Position numbers and translations under genes: made by a program. A DNA stretch of 64,000 bases from JANQHS01 sp965267505 (GTDB lineage: Bacteria > Bacteroidota > Bacteroidia > Cytophagales > CCMP332). A model generated the notes under the pieces. It saw only the letters and a list, made by a program, of their open reading frames with translations, had not been told where the DNA came from and made no database searches. The stretch is taken from positions 2,232,001 to 2,296,000 of the forward strand of contig OZ254081.1 in the NCBI GenBank assembly GCA_965267505.1, written 5' to 3'. Below, piece by piece: positions 54,295 to 62,945 of the stretch (its first letter is position 1; each line of letters starts with the position of its first letter).

Positions 54295-55188
54295 ATGGAA
54301 TTAAAGTACTTCAGGCTAATCAAAACCATCGTGGAAGAAGGTAGCCTGGCCAACTCTGCAGCGCATTTGTTTTTGACTCAATCAGCTTTGAGCCATCAGC
54401 TTCGGGATTTGGAAGAACGACTCGGTTTTAAAGTCTTCAACAGGACCAGGAATAAATGGGAGTTAACTCAAGAAGGGGAAGAGCTATATAAACTATCGAA
54501 TAAGCTCCTTTCATCCATTGATGAAAGTTTTGAGGTCATAAAAAATATTAAAGAAGGGTCTAAGGGAAAAATTAAGCTTAGTGCTGAGTGTCAGTCTTTT
54601 TTTCATGCGATTCCAAGTTTTATTCAAAAAATGGGAATGCTGTACCCCGAAATTGAAATTGATATATCCCTTGGAGCAACTCATCAGACCATTTCTCAAG
54701 TATTATCCAGTGAAATAGATATGACGATTGTAACATCAAAGGCTTCTTCAGATAAATTGGAAAGCATAAAGGTGTTTGAGGATGAGATTTTTGCCGTAAT
54801 GCATCGTGAAAACAAGCTGAATGATTTTGATTTTTTGGAGGCCAGTCATTTTGAAAACGTGCATTTGCTGATAAATTCTTTCCCGTTAGAAGGAGTTTCC
54901 GTCCACGAGCTTTTCTTAAAACCCAACGACATTCACCCAATGAAAATTTCGGCGATTCCCTTTACCGAAATTTCTCTGGCATTGATAAATGCTAATATGG
55001 GGGTTATGTGTGTCCCAAAATGGCAGTTAGATTCTTTTAAGCTCTCAAATGAATTGGTTTTTAAACGGATCAGTTTAAACGGTTTGAAAAGAACTCATTA
55101 CCTGACCGTAAAAAAGGAGCATCGTAATAAGAAATATATAGACGATTTCATTTCGAGTTTTGAGGAGTATTTTCTTGAATTGAAATAG
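54295..55188 (+). CDS. LysR-family transcriptional regulator
   Basis: A 297-residue LTTR: MELKYFRLIKTIVEEGSLANS with SAAHLFLTQSALSHQLRDLEERLGFKVFNR is the winged helix-turn-helix, and the rest is the periplasmic-binding-protein-like effector domain. A TATATTTG -7 box lies at 54283-54290, only four bases before the ATG, so transcript start and translation start may nearly coincide. It diverges from the racemase-LamG operon across about 125 bp, where its binding site should lie. Confidence 0.93.
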   Translation: MELKYFRLIKTIVEEGSLANSAAHLFLTQSALSHQLRDLEERLGFKVFNRTRNKWELTQEGEELYKLSNKLLSSIDESFEVIKNIKEGSKGKIKLSAECQSFFHAIPSFIQKMGMLYPEIEIDISLGATHQTISQVLSSEIDMTIVTSKASSDKLESIKVFEDEIFAVMHRENKLNDFDFLEASHFENVHLLINSFPLEGVSVHELFLKPNDIHPMKISAIPFTEISLALINANMGVMCVPKWQLDSFKLSNELVFKRISLNGLKRTHYLTVKKEHRNKKYIDDFISSFEEYFLELK

Positions 55189-55207
55189 GGTTCTTTCTTT
55201 CCGGAGA

Positions 55208-55230
55208 TCATACCATGGAAAATGGTATGA
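55208..55230. repeat. 9-bp inverted repeat downstream of the LysR gene
   Basis: TCATACCAT (55208-55216) and ATGGTATGA (55222-55230) pair around GGAAA. No T tract follows, so it may be a weak terminator or an operator. The 278-bp gap (55189-55466) otherwise contains only a 38-codon open frame (55215-55331), which I do not call. Confidence 0.5.
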
Positions 55231-55466
55231 AGGTAATCAAGCTCCGACTTACCTGGTATTTTATGCTAAATCCAAGCGGGATTGATTTGTTAGGACCTTT
55301 GTTTCGTTTCGCTGAAACACTTATAAAATAAAGAAATACGGGTATTTATAACCCATATGGATGCGCAGCGGGCTACTAATCTGGCAGTGAGTCCAAGCTA
55401 CTTCATGTTTAAGGCTATATTGTCTTCGGTGTTGAGATTTCAAGAACTTCTCTTAGATCTCTTCGA

Positions 55467-55850
55467 TTATTCTTGATCAGCCCTCCTCAGATAGACATTC
55501 GTAACCTGTTCATCCTTGATGGTGGATTTTAGCGTCAGACTATCATTGCGCAATTCATACTTCCAGATCAGCTCATAAGGGCCCAGGTCTTCTATTGTGC
55601 CTCTGATCCCAAGTTTTCCGGTTTTAGGATTTAATGAATATTCTCCCGTTGCCTCTCCTTTGACCCACTTACCATCTTCACCAAACTCATAGCTATGACT
55701 GGCTATGCTTTGAGGTTCTATGGCCATCGGATCAGAGTCCGAACTCGGCTGAAAGGATACCAGATCCCAGGTTCCAATTACTAATTCCTTATCAGGTTTG
55801 GGTCCGCAGGCAATTAGGAATACGAAGAAAAAGGGTTTTAGAAGTCTCAT
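55467..55850 (-). CDS. Small lipoprotein, lipocalin-like
   Basis: From ATG 55850 the protein has 127 residues: a lipoprotein signal (PFFFVFLIAC) and a beta-rich domain beginning LVIGTWDLVSFQP and closing with YELRNDSLTLKST, like the lipocalin-like (DUF4923/DUF5004) proteins common in Bacteroidota. Twelve more in-frame codons exist upstream but would bury the signal. The function is unknown. It is convergent with the LysR gene. Confidence 0.72.
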   Translation of the reverse strand: MRLLKPFFFVFLIACGPKPDKELVIGTWDLVSFQPSSDSDPMAIEPQSIASHSYEFGEDGKWVKGEATGEYSLNPKTGKLGIRGTIEDLGPYELIWKYELRNDSLTLKSTIKDEQVTNVYLRRADQE

Positions 55851-55860
55851 AGAAAAAGAA

Positions 55861-56043
55861 TTAAGGGCCCAAATTAGGAATTCCAATCTTCCTTGAATTG
55901 AAAAACATTTCTGAAAGGGATTTATTACCCAACCTACAGCTCTTGCTTGGTGTATTGACGGCCGTTCTGGCTAAAGGTTTATGATCTTTATGAATTCGAA
56001 CGAACCTGCTCAAGTGCTTTAAATGGGAATTTGTGATCTCCAA
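55861..56043 (-). pseudogene. Possible remnant of a LytTR domain
   Basis: A 60-codon open stretch on the minus strand begins at TTG and encodes SRFVRIHKDHKPLA and NTPSKSCRLGNKSLSEMF. The order FxRIHK, a loop, then LGNKSLS resembles the C-terminal half of a LytTR domain (F-R-x-H-K/R... IG-K-x-LPLS). No upstream receiver or complete domain was found, so it would be a decayed fragment. It may also be chance. Confidence 0.25.
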
Positions 56044-56245
56044 TCAATCGTCAACGACGAACCCAATATTTTTTGAACTTGACTCTTTCTAGTTCAAATA
56101 GACAAATCATGATTACAAGATACAATCTCCTTCTCACAAAGAGGATATTACTATTTGCTAAAAGCCACTAATTCTAAATTCAACTTTTATTATTTTTAAA
56201 AAAGAAGACCTTTTTTAGTAGCTAAAACTCAAAAAAATTCATGTC
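56044..56245. other. AT-rich leader of the beta-helix protein gene
   Basis: No gene is visible. AAAAAAG (56198-56204) and CTTTTTT (56210-56216) form a weak inverted repeat 30 bp before the start codon. No TAnnTTTG promoter was found. Confidence 0.35.
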
Positions 56246-58576
56246 ATGAAAATTCTGGTAATTTTTGCCTTTTCGTCGCTCGTTTCTCTTAATTTATTTT
56301 CAGAAGATCTGAGTTATTGCATTGATGTTTCAAATGTTGGAATTCCAAAAAAATTAAGCGACGGCTCACCGGCATCAAAATCATATCATGGCCAAGTAAT
56401 TATAGATGAAGGAGGAGTATATTCCGGTTACCAGTGGGAGAGTTGGGAAAGGGATAAACCTGCAGTTCAGATTCGGACCTCTGAATGTGTTATCATTGAA
56501 TGGACATGTATTAAAGGAAACACTACTCTAATTTATGTAGATCCTGATATTCAATATAAAAATTCAAAAATTACAATTAGAAATTGCAAAGCAGAAGGAC
56601 ATCCATATTACTTTCCCGCTGGAACCTTACCCCCGGGGATTTCCGGAAATTTTCAGGGAATAGATGATGCGGGGTGGTTTTTTCGTTCTTTTCAGCCACA
56701 ATTTGTAAATATCCATAACAATGAAATTGATGGAACTACCGGAATTAACTTAGGCATGAGCCTAAACAATCCAGCTTTGACACCATTGCACCCCTATAAT
56801 CCTCAGTACAGGATAACTATGAACAGGGTTAAGAACTTAGATGGTCGGTTTTATGAACAGGGTTCGGAGCACATGTTCTTAAATGAAACATTTAATTCAT
56901 TAACTGGGAGCTTGGGTTATGGTGCTGATAGCAATCGGGTGGACGGGGATCAGTTTGGAGACAGATACGCATACTTTCGAACCAATACCGTTAATTTTGT
57001 TCGAATTGTAGGAATGCACGAAAGGACGGTAAATTATAATGGGCAAAGCCTTGTTTCAACACCTGATATTAAGATTTCCTGGAATCAGGTTATCAATCGT
57101 CCCCGTGAATCCAGTTCAATGGATGTTATAAATATGTTTTATACATCTGGCACTCCGGATAAACCAATCGTCATTGAAAATAATTTAATATGGGGGGTCT
57201 ATCCGGATGGATATCCGGTTTCTAATGTAAACTATGGTTTGCCGATACCCAATTGTATTGATCCAGGCACTAATCTTCCATGCACTACATTTTTGGATGT
57301 TTATGATAATCAGTATTTCACGGGTTCTGGAATTATGGCAGGAGATGCAAATGCACCAAATAACAACCCTTTTCAGGCCTATGATAGGCCTCATGATATT
57401 ATTGTGAGGAATAATAGAATTATTTCAACCGGTCGTACGGGGATTCATGTTTTGGCGGGAAACGATATTCAAATTTATGGAAACAGGGTTATTTCTAGTG
57501 GCCAGGGTCCAGAGACCATGACCGTTGGAGGACAAACAGTACACCGAGATATTGAAGGATTCGCCGATCCCCGCCCCATATTAATATACCGTGGAGGAAT
57601 TTTGCTTGAAAATTATGGAGCTGAGATGCCTTGGTTCTTTACGGGAGACATAACTAGTAGTAATTGTCCCCCACCCCAGAATCCATTTTTTTTAGAACAT
57701 TATAAGGGGTTAGGATTTTATGATACTAGCAATGCAAATTTTGATGGAGGTATTGGACGAGGGGGGATAGCTTGGGTAGATGATAAAGGTAGTATATACC
57801 CACCCCCATTAGTTTGTGATCCCACATTCGTTTCAACTGGAGATCCTGGTTATATAAATAATGTAGCATCTGATAATATAATATGGTGGAGAAGGAGGGA
57901 TTATGTTGCGGCTAGTTCTTCTAATTTTACAGTATATCCATCCAATCCACACCCTTCATTGCCTGCACAGGGGTCACCTGGAACATTTAGTGGGCCTCCG
58001 AATAATATTAACGGCTTTTATTATACAAATTCCTGGAGATACGCGACCAATTCTACAATTCCAAACCCATGGCCTCAGGACCCGAATTGGGAGCAAGAGT
58101 ATATGGTGAAGGGGTGTATTTTAAGTTCTCCAAAACTTTGTCCCGATCCAGGGTATAATACTTTCTGGGATGACGAAATTACCTATGATGACGAAATCAA
58201 TGAATATGAAGATTGGCTAGAAGAGGTTGGAAATAATGAAGAAATAACTATTGGAGTTACAGATTCTGAATATGAATTTTGTCCTGAGCAAAGTCAATCT
58301 AGATTTGCGAAACCTACAACGTTCGTGGCACAAGGGTTGGAAATTGAAATTTTTCCAAACCCATCTAATTCGTACTTGGAATTTATAGTATATGATTCTA
58401 AGGATTCTCCTCCATTACAATACAAGATTTTCAATTCTAAAGGAACTTTGTTGGCTGTGGGACTTATTTCGGACGAAAACCATCAGATAAGTACTTCTCA
58501 CCTTTCTCAGGGTGTATACTATATTGAATTCGTAGGATTGAGCGAATCAGTTCGGAAGAAATTTATTAAAGAATAA
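56246..58576 (+). CDS. T9SS-secreted parallel beta-helix protein
   Basis: A signal peptide (MKILVIFAFSSLVSLNLFSE) is followed by a long region with right-handed beta-helix character, including many short NN/DN-turn coils (VRNNRIISTGRTGIHVLAGN, IQIYGNRVISSG). Such folds occur in polysaccharide lyases and other glycan-active or adhesive proteins. No catalytic residues are evident. The last 75 residues (IEIFPNPSNSYLEFIVYD to HLSQGVYYIEFVG) form a T9SS type A sorting domain. The gene is A+T-rich with long asparagine-rich stretches, unlike the dcw genes, and stands alone. Foreign origin is possible. Confidence 0.8.
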   Translation: MKILVIFAFSSLVSLNLFSEDLSYCIDVSNVGIPKKLSDGSPASKSYHGQVIIDEGGVYSGYQWESWERDKPAVQIRTSECVIIEWTCIKGNTTLIYVDPDIQYKNSKITIRNCKAEGHPYYFPAGTLPPGISGNFQGIDDAGWFFRSFQPQFVNIHNNEIDGTTGINLGMSLNNPALTPLHPYNPQYRITMNRVKNLDGRFYEQGSEHMFLNETFNSLTGSLGYGADSNRVDGDQFGDRYAYFRTNTVNFVRIVGMHERTVNYNGQSLVSTPDIKISWNQVINRPRESSSMDVINMFYTSGTPDKPIVIENNLIWGVYPDGYPVSNVNYGLPIPNCIDPGTNLPCTTFLDVYDNQYFTGSGIMAGDANAPNNNPFQAYDRPHDIIVRNNRIISTGRTGIHVLAGNDIQIYGNRVISSGQGPETMTVGGQTVHRDIEGFADPRPILIYRGGILLENYGAEMPWFFTGDITSSNCPPPQNPFFLEHYKGLGFYDTSNANFDGGIGRGGIAWVDDKGSIYPPPLVCDPTFVSTGDPGYINNVASDNIIWWRRRDYVAASSSNFTVYPSNPHPSLPAQGSPGTFSGPPNNINGFYYTNSWRYATNSTIPNPWPQDPNWEQEYMVKGCILSSPKLCPDPGYNTFWDDEITYDDEINEYEDWLEEVGNNEEITIGVTDSEYEFCPEQSQSRFAKPTTFVAQGLEIEIFPNPSNSYLEFIVYDSKDSPPLQYKIFNSKGTLLAVGLISDENHQISTSHLSQGVYYIEFVGLSESVRKKFIKE

Positions 58577-58686
58577 GATTTGTTTTTTGAAATTACAATA
58601 AATCCGGCTGAATTCTGAAGCTAAAACATGAGACCCATGCTGGGTTTAGCCAATAACTTATTTTTTTAGTTCATTCTAGAAATAAA

Positions 58687-58845
58687 ATGATACTATTTGG
58701 TTCCTTTGGCCATCGAAGGGTCGGAGAGAATTTTTCCCAGGAGTCATACGTAAGGCTCAATGAATGTGGCTTAGAATTCTGGGACATACTTGAAATATTT
58801 GGATTAGAAATAGTCTTTAGCTGGGTTAGTGAAATTCACCTTTAA
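58687..58845 (+). CDS. Possible 52-residue small protein
   Basis: ATG 58687 is preceded by an A-rich leader and opens 52 codons (MILFGSFGHRRVGE at the start, FGLEIVFSWVSEIHL at the end) in the otherwise empty 58577-58947 interval. No homology is recognised and the length is near what chance allows. An imperfect hairpin based on ACCCA/TGGGT (58633-58645) and a T run near 58660 precede it and could end the beta-helix transcript. Confidence 0.25.
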   Translation: MILFGSFGHRRVGENFSQESYVRLNECGLEFWDILEIFGLEIVFSWVSEIHL

Positions 58846-58947
58846 GAAAATGGCAGTTGCCGAAATTGAATCCTACTTCTCAAACGTGTCATGAGCGTTT
58901 TTATTGATGACCGAGCCCTTTGTTGCTGATAACTTTTAAAAATTGAT

Positions 58948-59727
58948 CTAATCTTTTCCCGAAACCCAATATTCCCCCATCTTTCTTAATTCTTGAATTC
59001 CAAAGGATTTCATTAGGCTGAAGTATTCCTGGTAAGCCTTGCTTCCATGCAATTCGATCATGCAGGTCCTACCATAGATCAGGTCTTTGAAAATTTCCGT
59101 GTCTTCCATCAATCCCAATTCTCCCCCCTCAATATCGATCTTCAAAAGATCAGGGTCTAACCCGGTTTTTTCTTTTATGGAAGCAAAACTCAAACCCTGA
59201 ATGTCTCCTCTCTCCTCAACCTGGACTGAGGCCGAGTATTCATTTCCTTTTTCTTTTTTGATAGATAAACCCTCCTGATCCTTGGCGGTGAAGGCAGCCT
59301 GAAATAGGTGGATCATTTCCTTATTGGGAAAGCTGCTTACGGCTTTCTCCAAAACCGTAAAGTTATCAGGATCTGGTTCCAGACCTATAATACTCGCGTT
59401 GGGAAACATGGACCTGAAGACGAAAATGGACAATCCAATATTCGATCCGGCATCTAACACGCAACGGGGTTCTAGTTCTAGTGTTTGATCATTGTATAAT
59501 TCCTTGTAAGCAATATGCTGAATCAAAACCTCAAGGTCAGATGATCCTTTGCGGATTAATATCCTGCCTCCATTCTTCATGTTGATCTTGACAAGGTGGC
59601 TTCCCCCTGAAAAAATGAGGAATCTGAGTCCAAAGCTCATAGCAGATCCAAATCCTAAAAAAGGGTTGTTTTTAGAGTTTTTGATTAGGATCAGGACCCT
59701 TCTAAAGGTTTCCCAGCCAGTTCCCAT
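58948..59727 (-). CDS. FkbM-family methyltransferase
   Basis: A 259-residue SAM-dependent enzyme. VLDAGSNIGLSIFVF (about 89-103) is motif I, IGLEPDPDNF is the acidic ribose-binding strand, and LLKIDIEGGELGLM is the FkbM signature. Members often O-methylate sugars in capsules, lipopolysaccharide or glycopeptidolipids. It stands alone, divergent from a TetR-like gene. The substrate is unknown. Confidence 0.87.
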   Translation of the reverse strand: MGTGWETFRRVLILIKNSKNNPFLGFGSAMSFGLRFLIFSGGSHLVKINMKNGGRILIRKGSSDLEVLIQHIAYKELYNDQTLELEPRCVLDAGSNIGLSIFVFRSMFPNASIIGLEPDPDNFTVLEKAVSSFPNKEMIHLFQAAFTAKDQEGLSIKKEKGNEYSASVQVEERGDIQGLSFASIKEKTGLDPDLLKIDIEGGELGLMEDTEIFKDLIYGRTCMIELHGSKAYQEYFSLMKSFGIQELRKMGEYWVSGKD

Positions 59728-59839
59728 GTTACACGCTTCTCTTGATGATTACCAGTTGTTCTTTCGACATAGTCCTAAAATTAGAATATAGTATTGACCC
59801 AATTCCAAACAATACCAATACTGAGCTGTTTTTTCCTTG

Positions 59840-60505
59840 ATGGAAAAGACCAAAAACACCCGTAAGAAAAGCAAGGCTGGAAATAAGCTTCTTGACTCTT
59901 ACATCGAATATGTTCTGGAGCATGGACGGGCACCTGCTTCTGTCTTTAAGTTCTGTAAGGATCTTGGGATTAGTGAAGAGGAATTTTATGAATCCTATGG
60001 CTCATTTACAGGAATTGAAAAAAGTCTGTGGAACGGATATTTTCAGGAAACCATAAAGGCTCTGGAATCCGATCCAAACTTTGTTCAATTCAGCTCAAGG
60101 GAGAAAATTCTTTCTTTCTATTTCGCCTTTTCGGAGATTCTGAAGAAGAACAGGAGCTTCGTTCTATGTGGCTTAGGCGATTGGAAGATCCCCACATCTT
60201 TACCAAAGCCCCTTATGGAGCTGAAAAAGGAATTTGAAAATTGGGTAAGGCCAATTTTAGAGGAAGGAAAGGTTTCAAATGAACTGGCTCCTCGTCCCTA
60301 TCTGGACCAGCAATACCCCCATTTATTCTGGGCTCATTTTATTTTCATTCTGCGCTTTTGGGCAAAGGATGATAGTCCTGGATTTGAGGCTACGGATTCG
60401 GCTATAGAAAAGTCGGTTAACCTTGCCTTTGAGTTATTGGGCAACGGAGCCTTAGACCAGGCATTGGATTTTGCCAAATTCATGTTCCAACAACCTATGA
60501 ATTAG
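59840..60505 (+). CDS. TetR-like regulator
   Basis: From ATG 59840 (a TTG sits one codon earlier) the protein has 221 residues. The first 60 residues form a divergent TetR helix-turn-helix (NKLLDSYIEYVLEHGRAPAS, then FCKDLGISEEEFYESYGSF). The remainder is an all-helical ligand domain of the TetR_C type found beside ABC1-kinase genes in Bacteroidota. The DNA-binding helices are weaker than usual, so it may act through protein contacts. The ABC1-kinase gene begins 5 bp after its stop. Confidence 0.75.
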   Translation: MEKTKNTRKKSKAGNKLLDSYIEYVLEHGRAPASVFKFCKDLGISEEEFYESYGSFTGIEKSLWNGYFQETIKALESDPNFVQFSSREKILSFYFAFSEILKKNRSFVLCGLGDWKIPTSLPKPLMELKKEFENWVRPILEEGKVSNELAPRPYLDQQYPHLFWAHFIFILRFWAKDDSPGFEATDSAIEKSVNLAFELLGNGALDQALDFAKFMFQQPMN

Positions 60506-60510
60506 GCCTG

Positions 60511-61827
60511 ATGAAAGAGCAATCGAGTATTCCAATATCCAAGGTCCAAAGGGCGGGAAAATTCATTAGTACAGGAGCTAAGATCGGTACCAACTATCTG
60601 AAGCATTACGGCAAGAGAGTTATCACCGGTGAATCCTCAAAAGAGGAATTGCATAAGGACAATGCAAGCGATATCTACAATTCCCTAAGCGAATTAAAAG
60701 GTAGTGCCCTGAAAGTCGCTCAGATGCTAAGCATGGATAAAAGTGTTCTCCCTTCTGCATACCAGCAGCAATTTTCAATGGCTCAATACAGTGCACCTCC
60801 CTTATCTTATCCTTTGGTGGTTAGAACTTTCCAAAAGGTATTGGGAAAAAGACCCAATGAGATCTTCGATGAATTTTCAGCTTCAGCAAAAAATGCGGCA
60901 TCAATGGGCCAAGTTCATCAAGGGAAGATTGGAGGGAAAAAATATGCCGTGAAGGTTCAGTATCCGGGGGTAGGAGACAGCATTAAAAGCGACTTGGCAC
61001 TTGTAAAGCCAATTGCATTAAGGATGTTTAACCTGAATCCAGCCGAATATGAAGAATTCATTCAGGAGGTTGAAGCTAGGTTGATGGAAGAGGTAGACTA
61101 TGAATTAGAACTAAAACGATCGCAGGAGTTATCCCAGAGCTGTAGCTTTCTAGAGGGTCTAAAGTTTCCTGTCTATTATCCTGATCTCTCCGGGTCCAGA
61201 ATCCTTACCATGGATTGGATGCAAGGAAAACCCCTTGGTGAAAGTTTGAAAATTGCTGAATTGTCCAAAGAACAGGGAACCAGGTTGGGACAGTCCATGT
61301 GGGACTTTTATCATTACCAGATCCATACCCTTAAAGCCCTGCATGCTGATCCTCATCCCGGAAACTTCATTGTCTTGGATAAGGGAGGCCTTGGCATAAT
61401 TGATTTTGGTTGTGTCAAAGTTATTCCAGAAGATTTTTACAAAGATTACTTTCAACTGTTAGATCCAGGCATACTCCAGGACTCGGATAAGCTTCACGAG
61501 GTCTTTCAGAAATTGAACTTCATTTATGAGGATGATAGTCCTTCGGAGCTAGAATTCTTCAAAATGGTATTTTCTGAAATGGTAGAGCTGCTTGGAAGGC
61601 CTTTTCAGGATGAGTATTTCGACTTTTCCGATAAAAAATACTTTGACCAGCTTTTTGCCCTGGGAGAGCGTTTGTCCAATATGCCCGAGTTGAAGAAATC
61701 AAAGAAGGCAAGGGGAGTTAAAGATGCCCTTTACATTAACCGAACCTATTTTGGGTTGTATAATTTGCTTCATGAAATGAAAGCAAATGTTCGAACGGCT
61801 TCATTTTTGGAGCCTGTGTTGAACTAA
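60511..61827 (+). CDS. ABC1/AarF/UbiB-family atypical kinase
   Basis: A 438-residue protein-kinase-like fold. LKGSALKVAQMLSMD is the KxGQ region, here with Ala in place of Gly (KVAQ). ASMGQVHQG and YAVKVQYPGV form the nucleotide-binding loop and lysine. LHADPHPGNF is the catalytic loop and IDFGCVK the metal-binding motif. COQ8/UbiB relatives support isoprenoid-quinone synthesis; whether this one does is unproven. It follows a TetR-like gene by 5 bp, in one operon. Confidence 0.88.
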   Translation: MKEQSSIPISKVQRAGKFISTGAKIGTNYLKHYGKRVITGESSKEELHKDNASDIYNSLSELKGSALKVAQMLSMDKSVLPSAYQQQFSMAQYSAPPLSYPLVVRTFQKVLGKRPNEIFDEFSASAKNAASMGQVHQGKIGGKKYAVKVQYPGVGDSIKSDLALVKPIALRMFNLNPAEYEEFIQEVEARLMEEVDYELELKRSQELSQSCSFLEGLKFPVYYPDLSGSRILTMDWMQGKPLGESLKIAELSKEQGTRLGQSMWDFYHYQIHTLKALHADPHPGNFIVLDKGGLGIIDFGCVKVIPEDFYKDYFQLLDPGILQDSDKLHEVFQKLNFIYEDDSPSELEFFKMVFSEMVELLGRPFQDEYFDFSDKKYFDQLFALGERLSNMPELKKSKKARGVKDALYINRTYFGLYNLLHEMKANVRTASFLEPVLN

Positions 61828-61864
61828 GAAAGTTTGATTTAGTAGTTTTTTTCTTCCTTTTTTG

Positions 61865-61898
61865 GGTAGAAAGAACTACTTTTTAGTTCAATTCTACC
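61865..61898. promoter_or_regulatory. Long hairpin directly upstream of a start codon
   Basis: GGTAGAA (61865-61871) pairs exactly with TTCTACC (61892-61898), and inside it GAACTA (61873-61878) pairs with TAGTTC (61884-61889) around a five-base CTTTT loop. That gives 13 base pairs broken by a 1x2 internal loop, ending three bases before the ATG at 61902. No T tract follows, so it is not a standard terminator. Confidence 0.55.
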
Positions 61899-61901
61899 GA
61901 C

Positions 61902-62558
61902 ATGATCAAAATATTAACCTTATCCATCGTAGTGATTTTATATGGATGTTCTAATTCCTTCGCACAAGTTTTCGAAGACATTCGTCAATCAGAGGTTTCA
62001 TCCAATAAAGATTCAAAATTTTTTATAACGGGATATGTAGGGGGAGGATTTATTACAGACTATAGATATGATCGCCATGCTGTAAGTTCTTCGATTGCGG
62101 ATGATGTAAATAATGGAACCGGAATATCCATTCCCATAAGTGCAAACTTCCTATATAATCTGGATAGATTCCTTGTTGGTGGAGGCATTGAGATCTCGAA
62201 TTTATCAGGAACAAGTACAAATTCTGTTACTGGTGAAGACTCTGAAGATAATTATGGATTTTTTAAGCTTGTAGGGAGGATGGAATATACCTCTCCTAAG
62301 GGAAAGGTCAATTGGATTGGTCTTGCTGTCCAACCGGGGTTGGGATATGTTTTTCAGTCTGAAGGGAGAAGTATAAGCCCGGTCTTTTCCACCTATGTCG
62401 GTTTAAATACCAACCCCATGATATCTTCTGCCTTAAACCTATTTGTAGAACCCTTTTTTGAATTTTCTACTCTAACTGAGAGATTTCAGAATCGAAAGAC
62501 AACCACCAACTTTCTTGCTTTTGGACTAGTGGCTGGATTAAGATTTGGAAAAAAATAA
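61902..62558 (+). CDS. Outer-membrane beta-barrel protein
   Basis: A 218-residue exported protein. The signal peptide (MIKILTLSIVVILYG... NSFAQ) is followed by strands such as FFITGYVGGGFITDYRYD, FLVGGGIEISNLSG and WIGLAVQPGLGYVFQ, typical of OmpX/porin-family barrels, closing with FLAFGLVAGLRFG. A long hairpin abuts the start codon, so translation may be regulated by RNA structure. A small exported protein gene follows 4 bp downstream. Confidence 0.78.
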   Translation: MIKILTLSIVVILYGCSNSFAQVFEDIRQSEVSSNKDSKFFITGYVGGGFITDYRYDRHAVSSSIADDVNNGTGISIPISANFLYNLDRFLVGGGIEISNLSGTSTNSVTGEDSEDNYGFFKLVGRMEYTSPKGKVNWIGLAVQPGLGYVFQSEGRSISPVFSTYVGLNTNPMISSALNLFVEPFFEFSTLTERFQNRKTTTNFLAFGLVAGLRFGKK

Positions 62559-62562
62559 GATC

Positions 62563-62907
62563 ATGAGAAGAATATATTTTGCTTTAGCCTTACTTTTTAT
62601 TTCCTCTGGCATGAATACGGCCCTTTCTCAAGAAATGGATAAGGGTGAGAGTATTTTTATTAAGGTGATTGAGGACAGACGGAATGCCTGGCCATCGAAA
62701 GTTCTTATTTCTTACGGCAATGGAGAGTCAGAAAGCATTGAATTGTATGCAGATAAGTTCAGGCATTGGGATCAAAACCATCTACTTGTAAGTAAGGTGA
62801 TTGATAGAATTGAAGGAATGGGTTACGATTTGGTTAGCTCCAATAGTGTTTCAAGAGGAGTCTCAATGAGAACCACAACAAATTATATTTTTCGACGTGA
62901 AGACTAA
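62563..62907 (+). CDS. Small exported protein of unknown function
   Basis: From ATG 62563 the protein has 114 residues with a signal peptide (YFALALLFISSGMNTALSQ). The mature part contains two alpha/beta segments (SIFIKVIEDRRNAWPSKVL, YADKFRHWDQNHLLVSKVIDRIEGMGYDLV) and ends in a basic tail. No family is recognised. The ATG lies 4 bp after the barrel-protein stop, so the two are cotranscribed. An in-frame start at 62545 would overlap the barrel gene and add six residues. Confidence 0.6.
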   Translation: MRRIYFALALLFISSGMNTALSQEMDKGESIFIKVIEDRRNAWPSKVLISYGNGESESIELYADKFRHWDQNHLLVSKVIDRIEGMGYDLVSSNSVSRGVSMRTTTNYIFRRED

Positions 62908-62908
62908 A

Positions 62909-62937
62909 AAAAGCCAGGCTATGTCAACCTGGCTTCT
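62909..62937 (-). terminator. Terminator, mainly for the minus-strand T9SS protein gene
   Basis: AAGCCAGG (62911-62918) pairs with CCTGGCTT (62928-62935). Seven A precede it, giving a T tract on the minus strand; in the plus direction the T tract is short. Confidence 0.75.
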
Positions 62938-62945
62938 ATTTCCAA

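Noticed and set aside
59729..59923. A minus-strand frame encoding a possible single-helix peptide between the FkbM and TetR-like genes
   Set aside because: It overlaps the start of the TetR-like gene by about 84 bp, begins at a weak start and has no recognised homologue.
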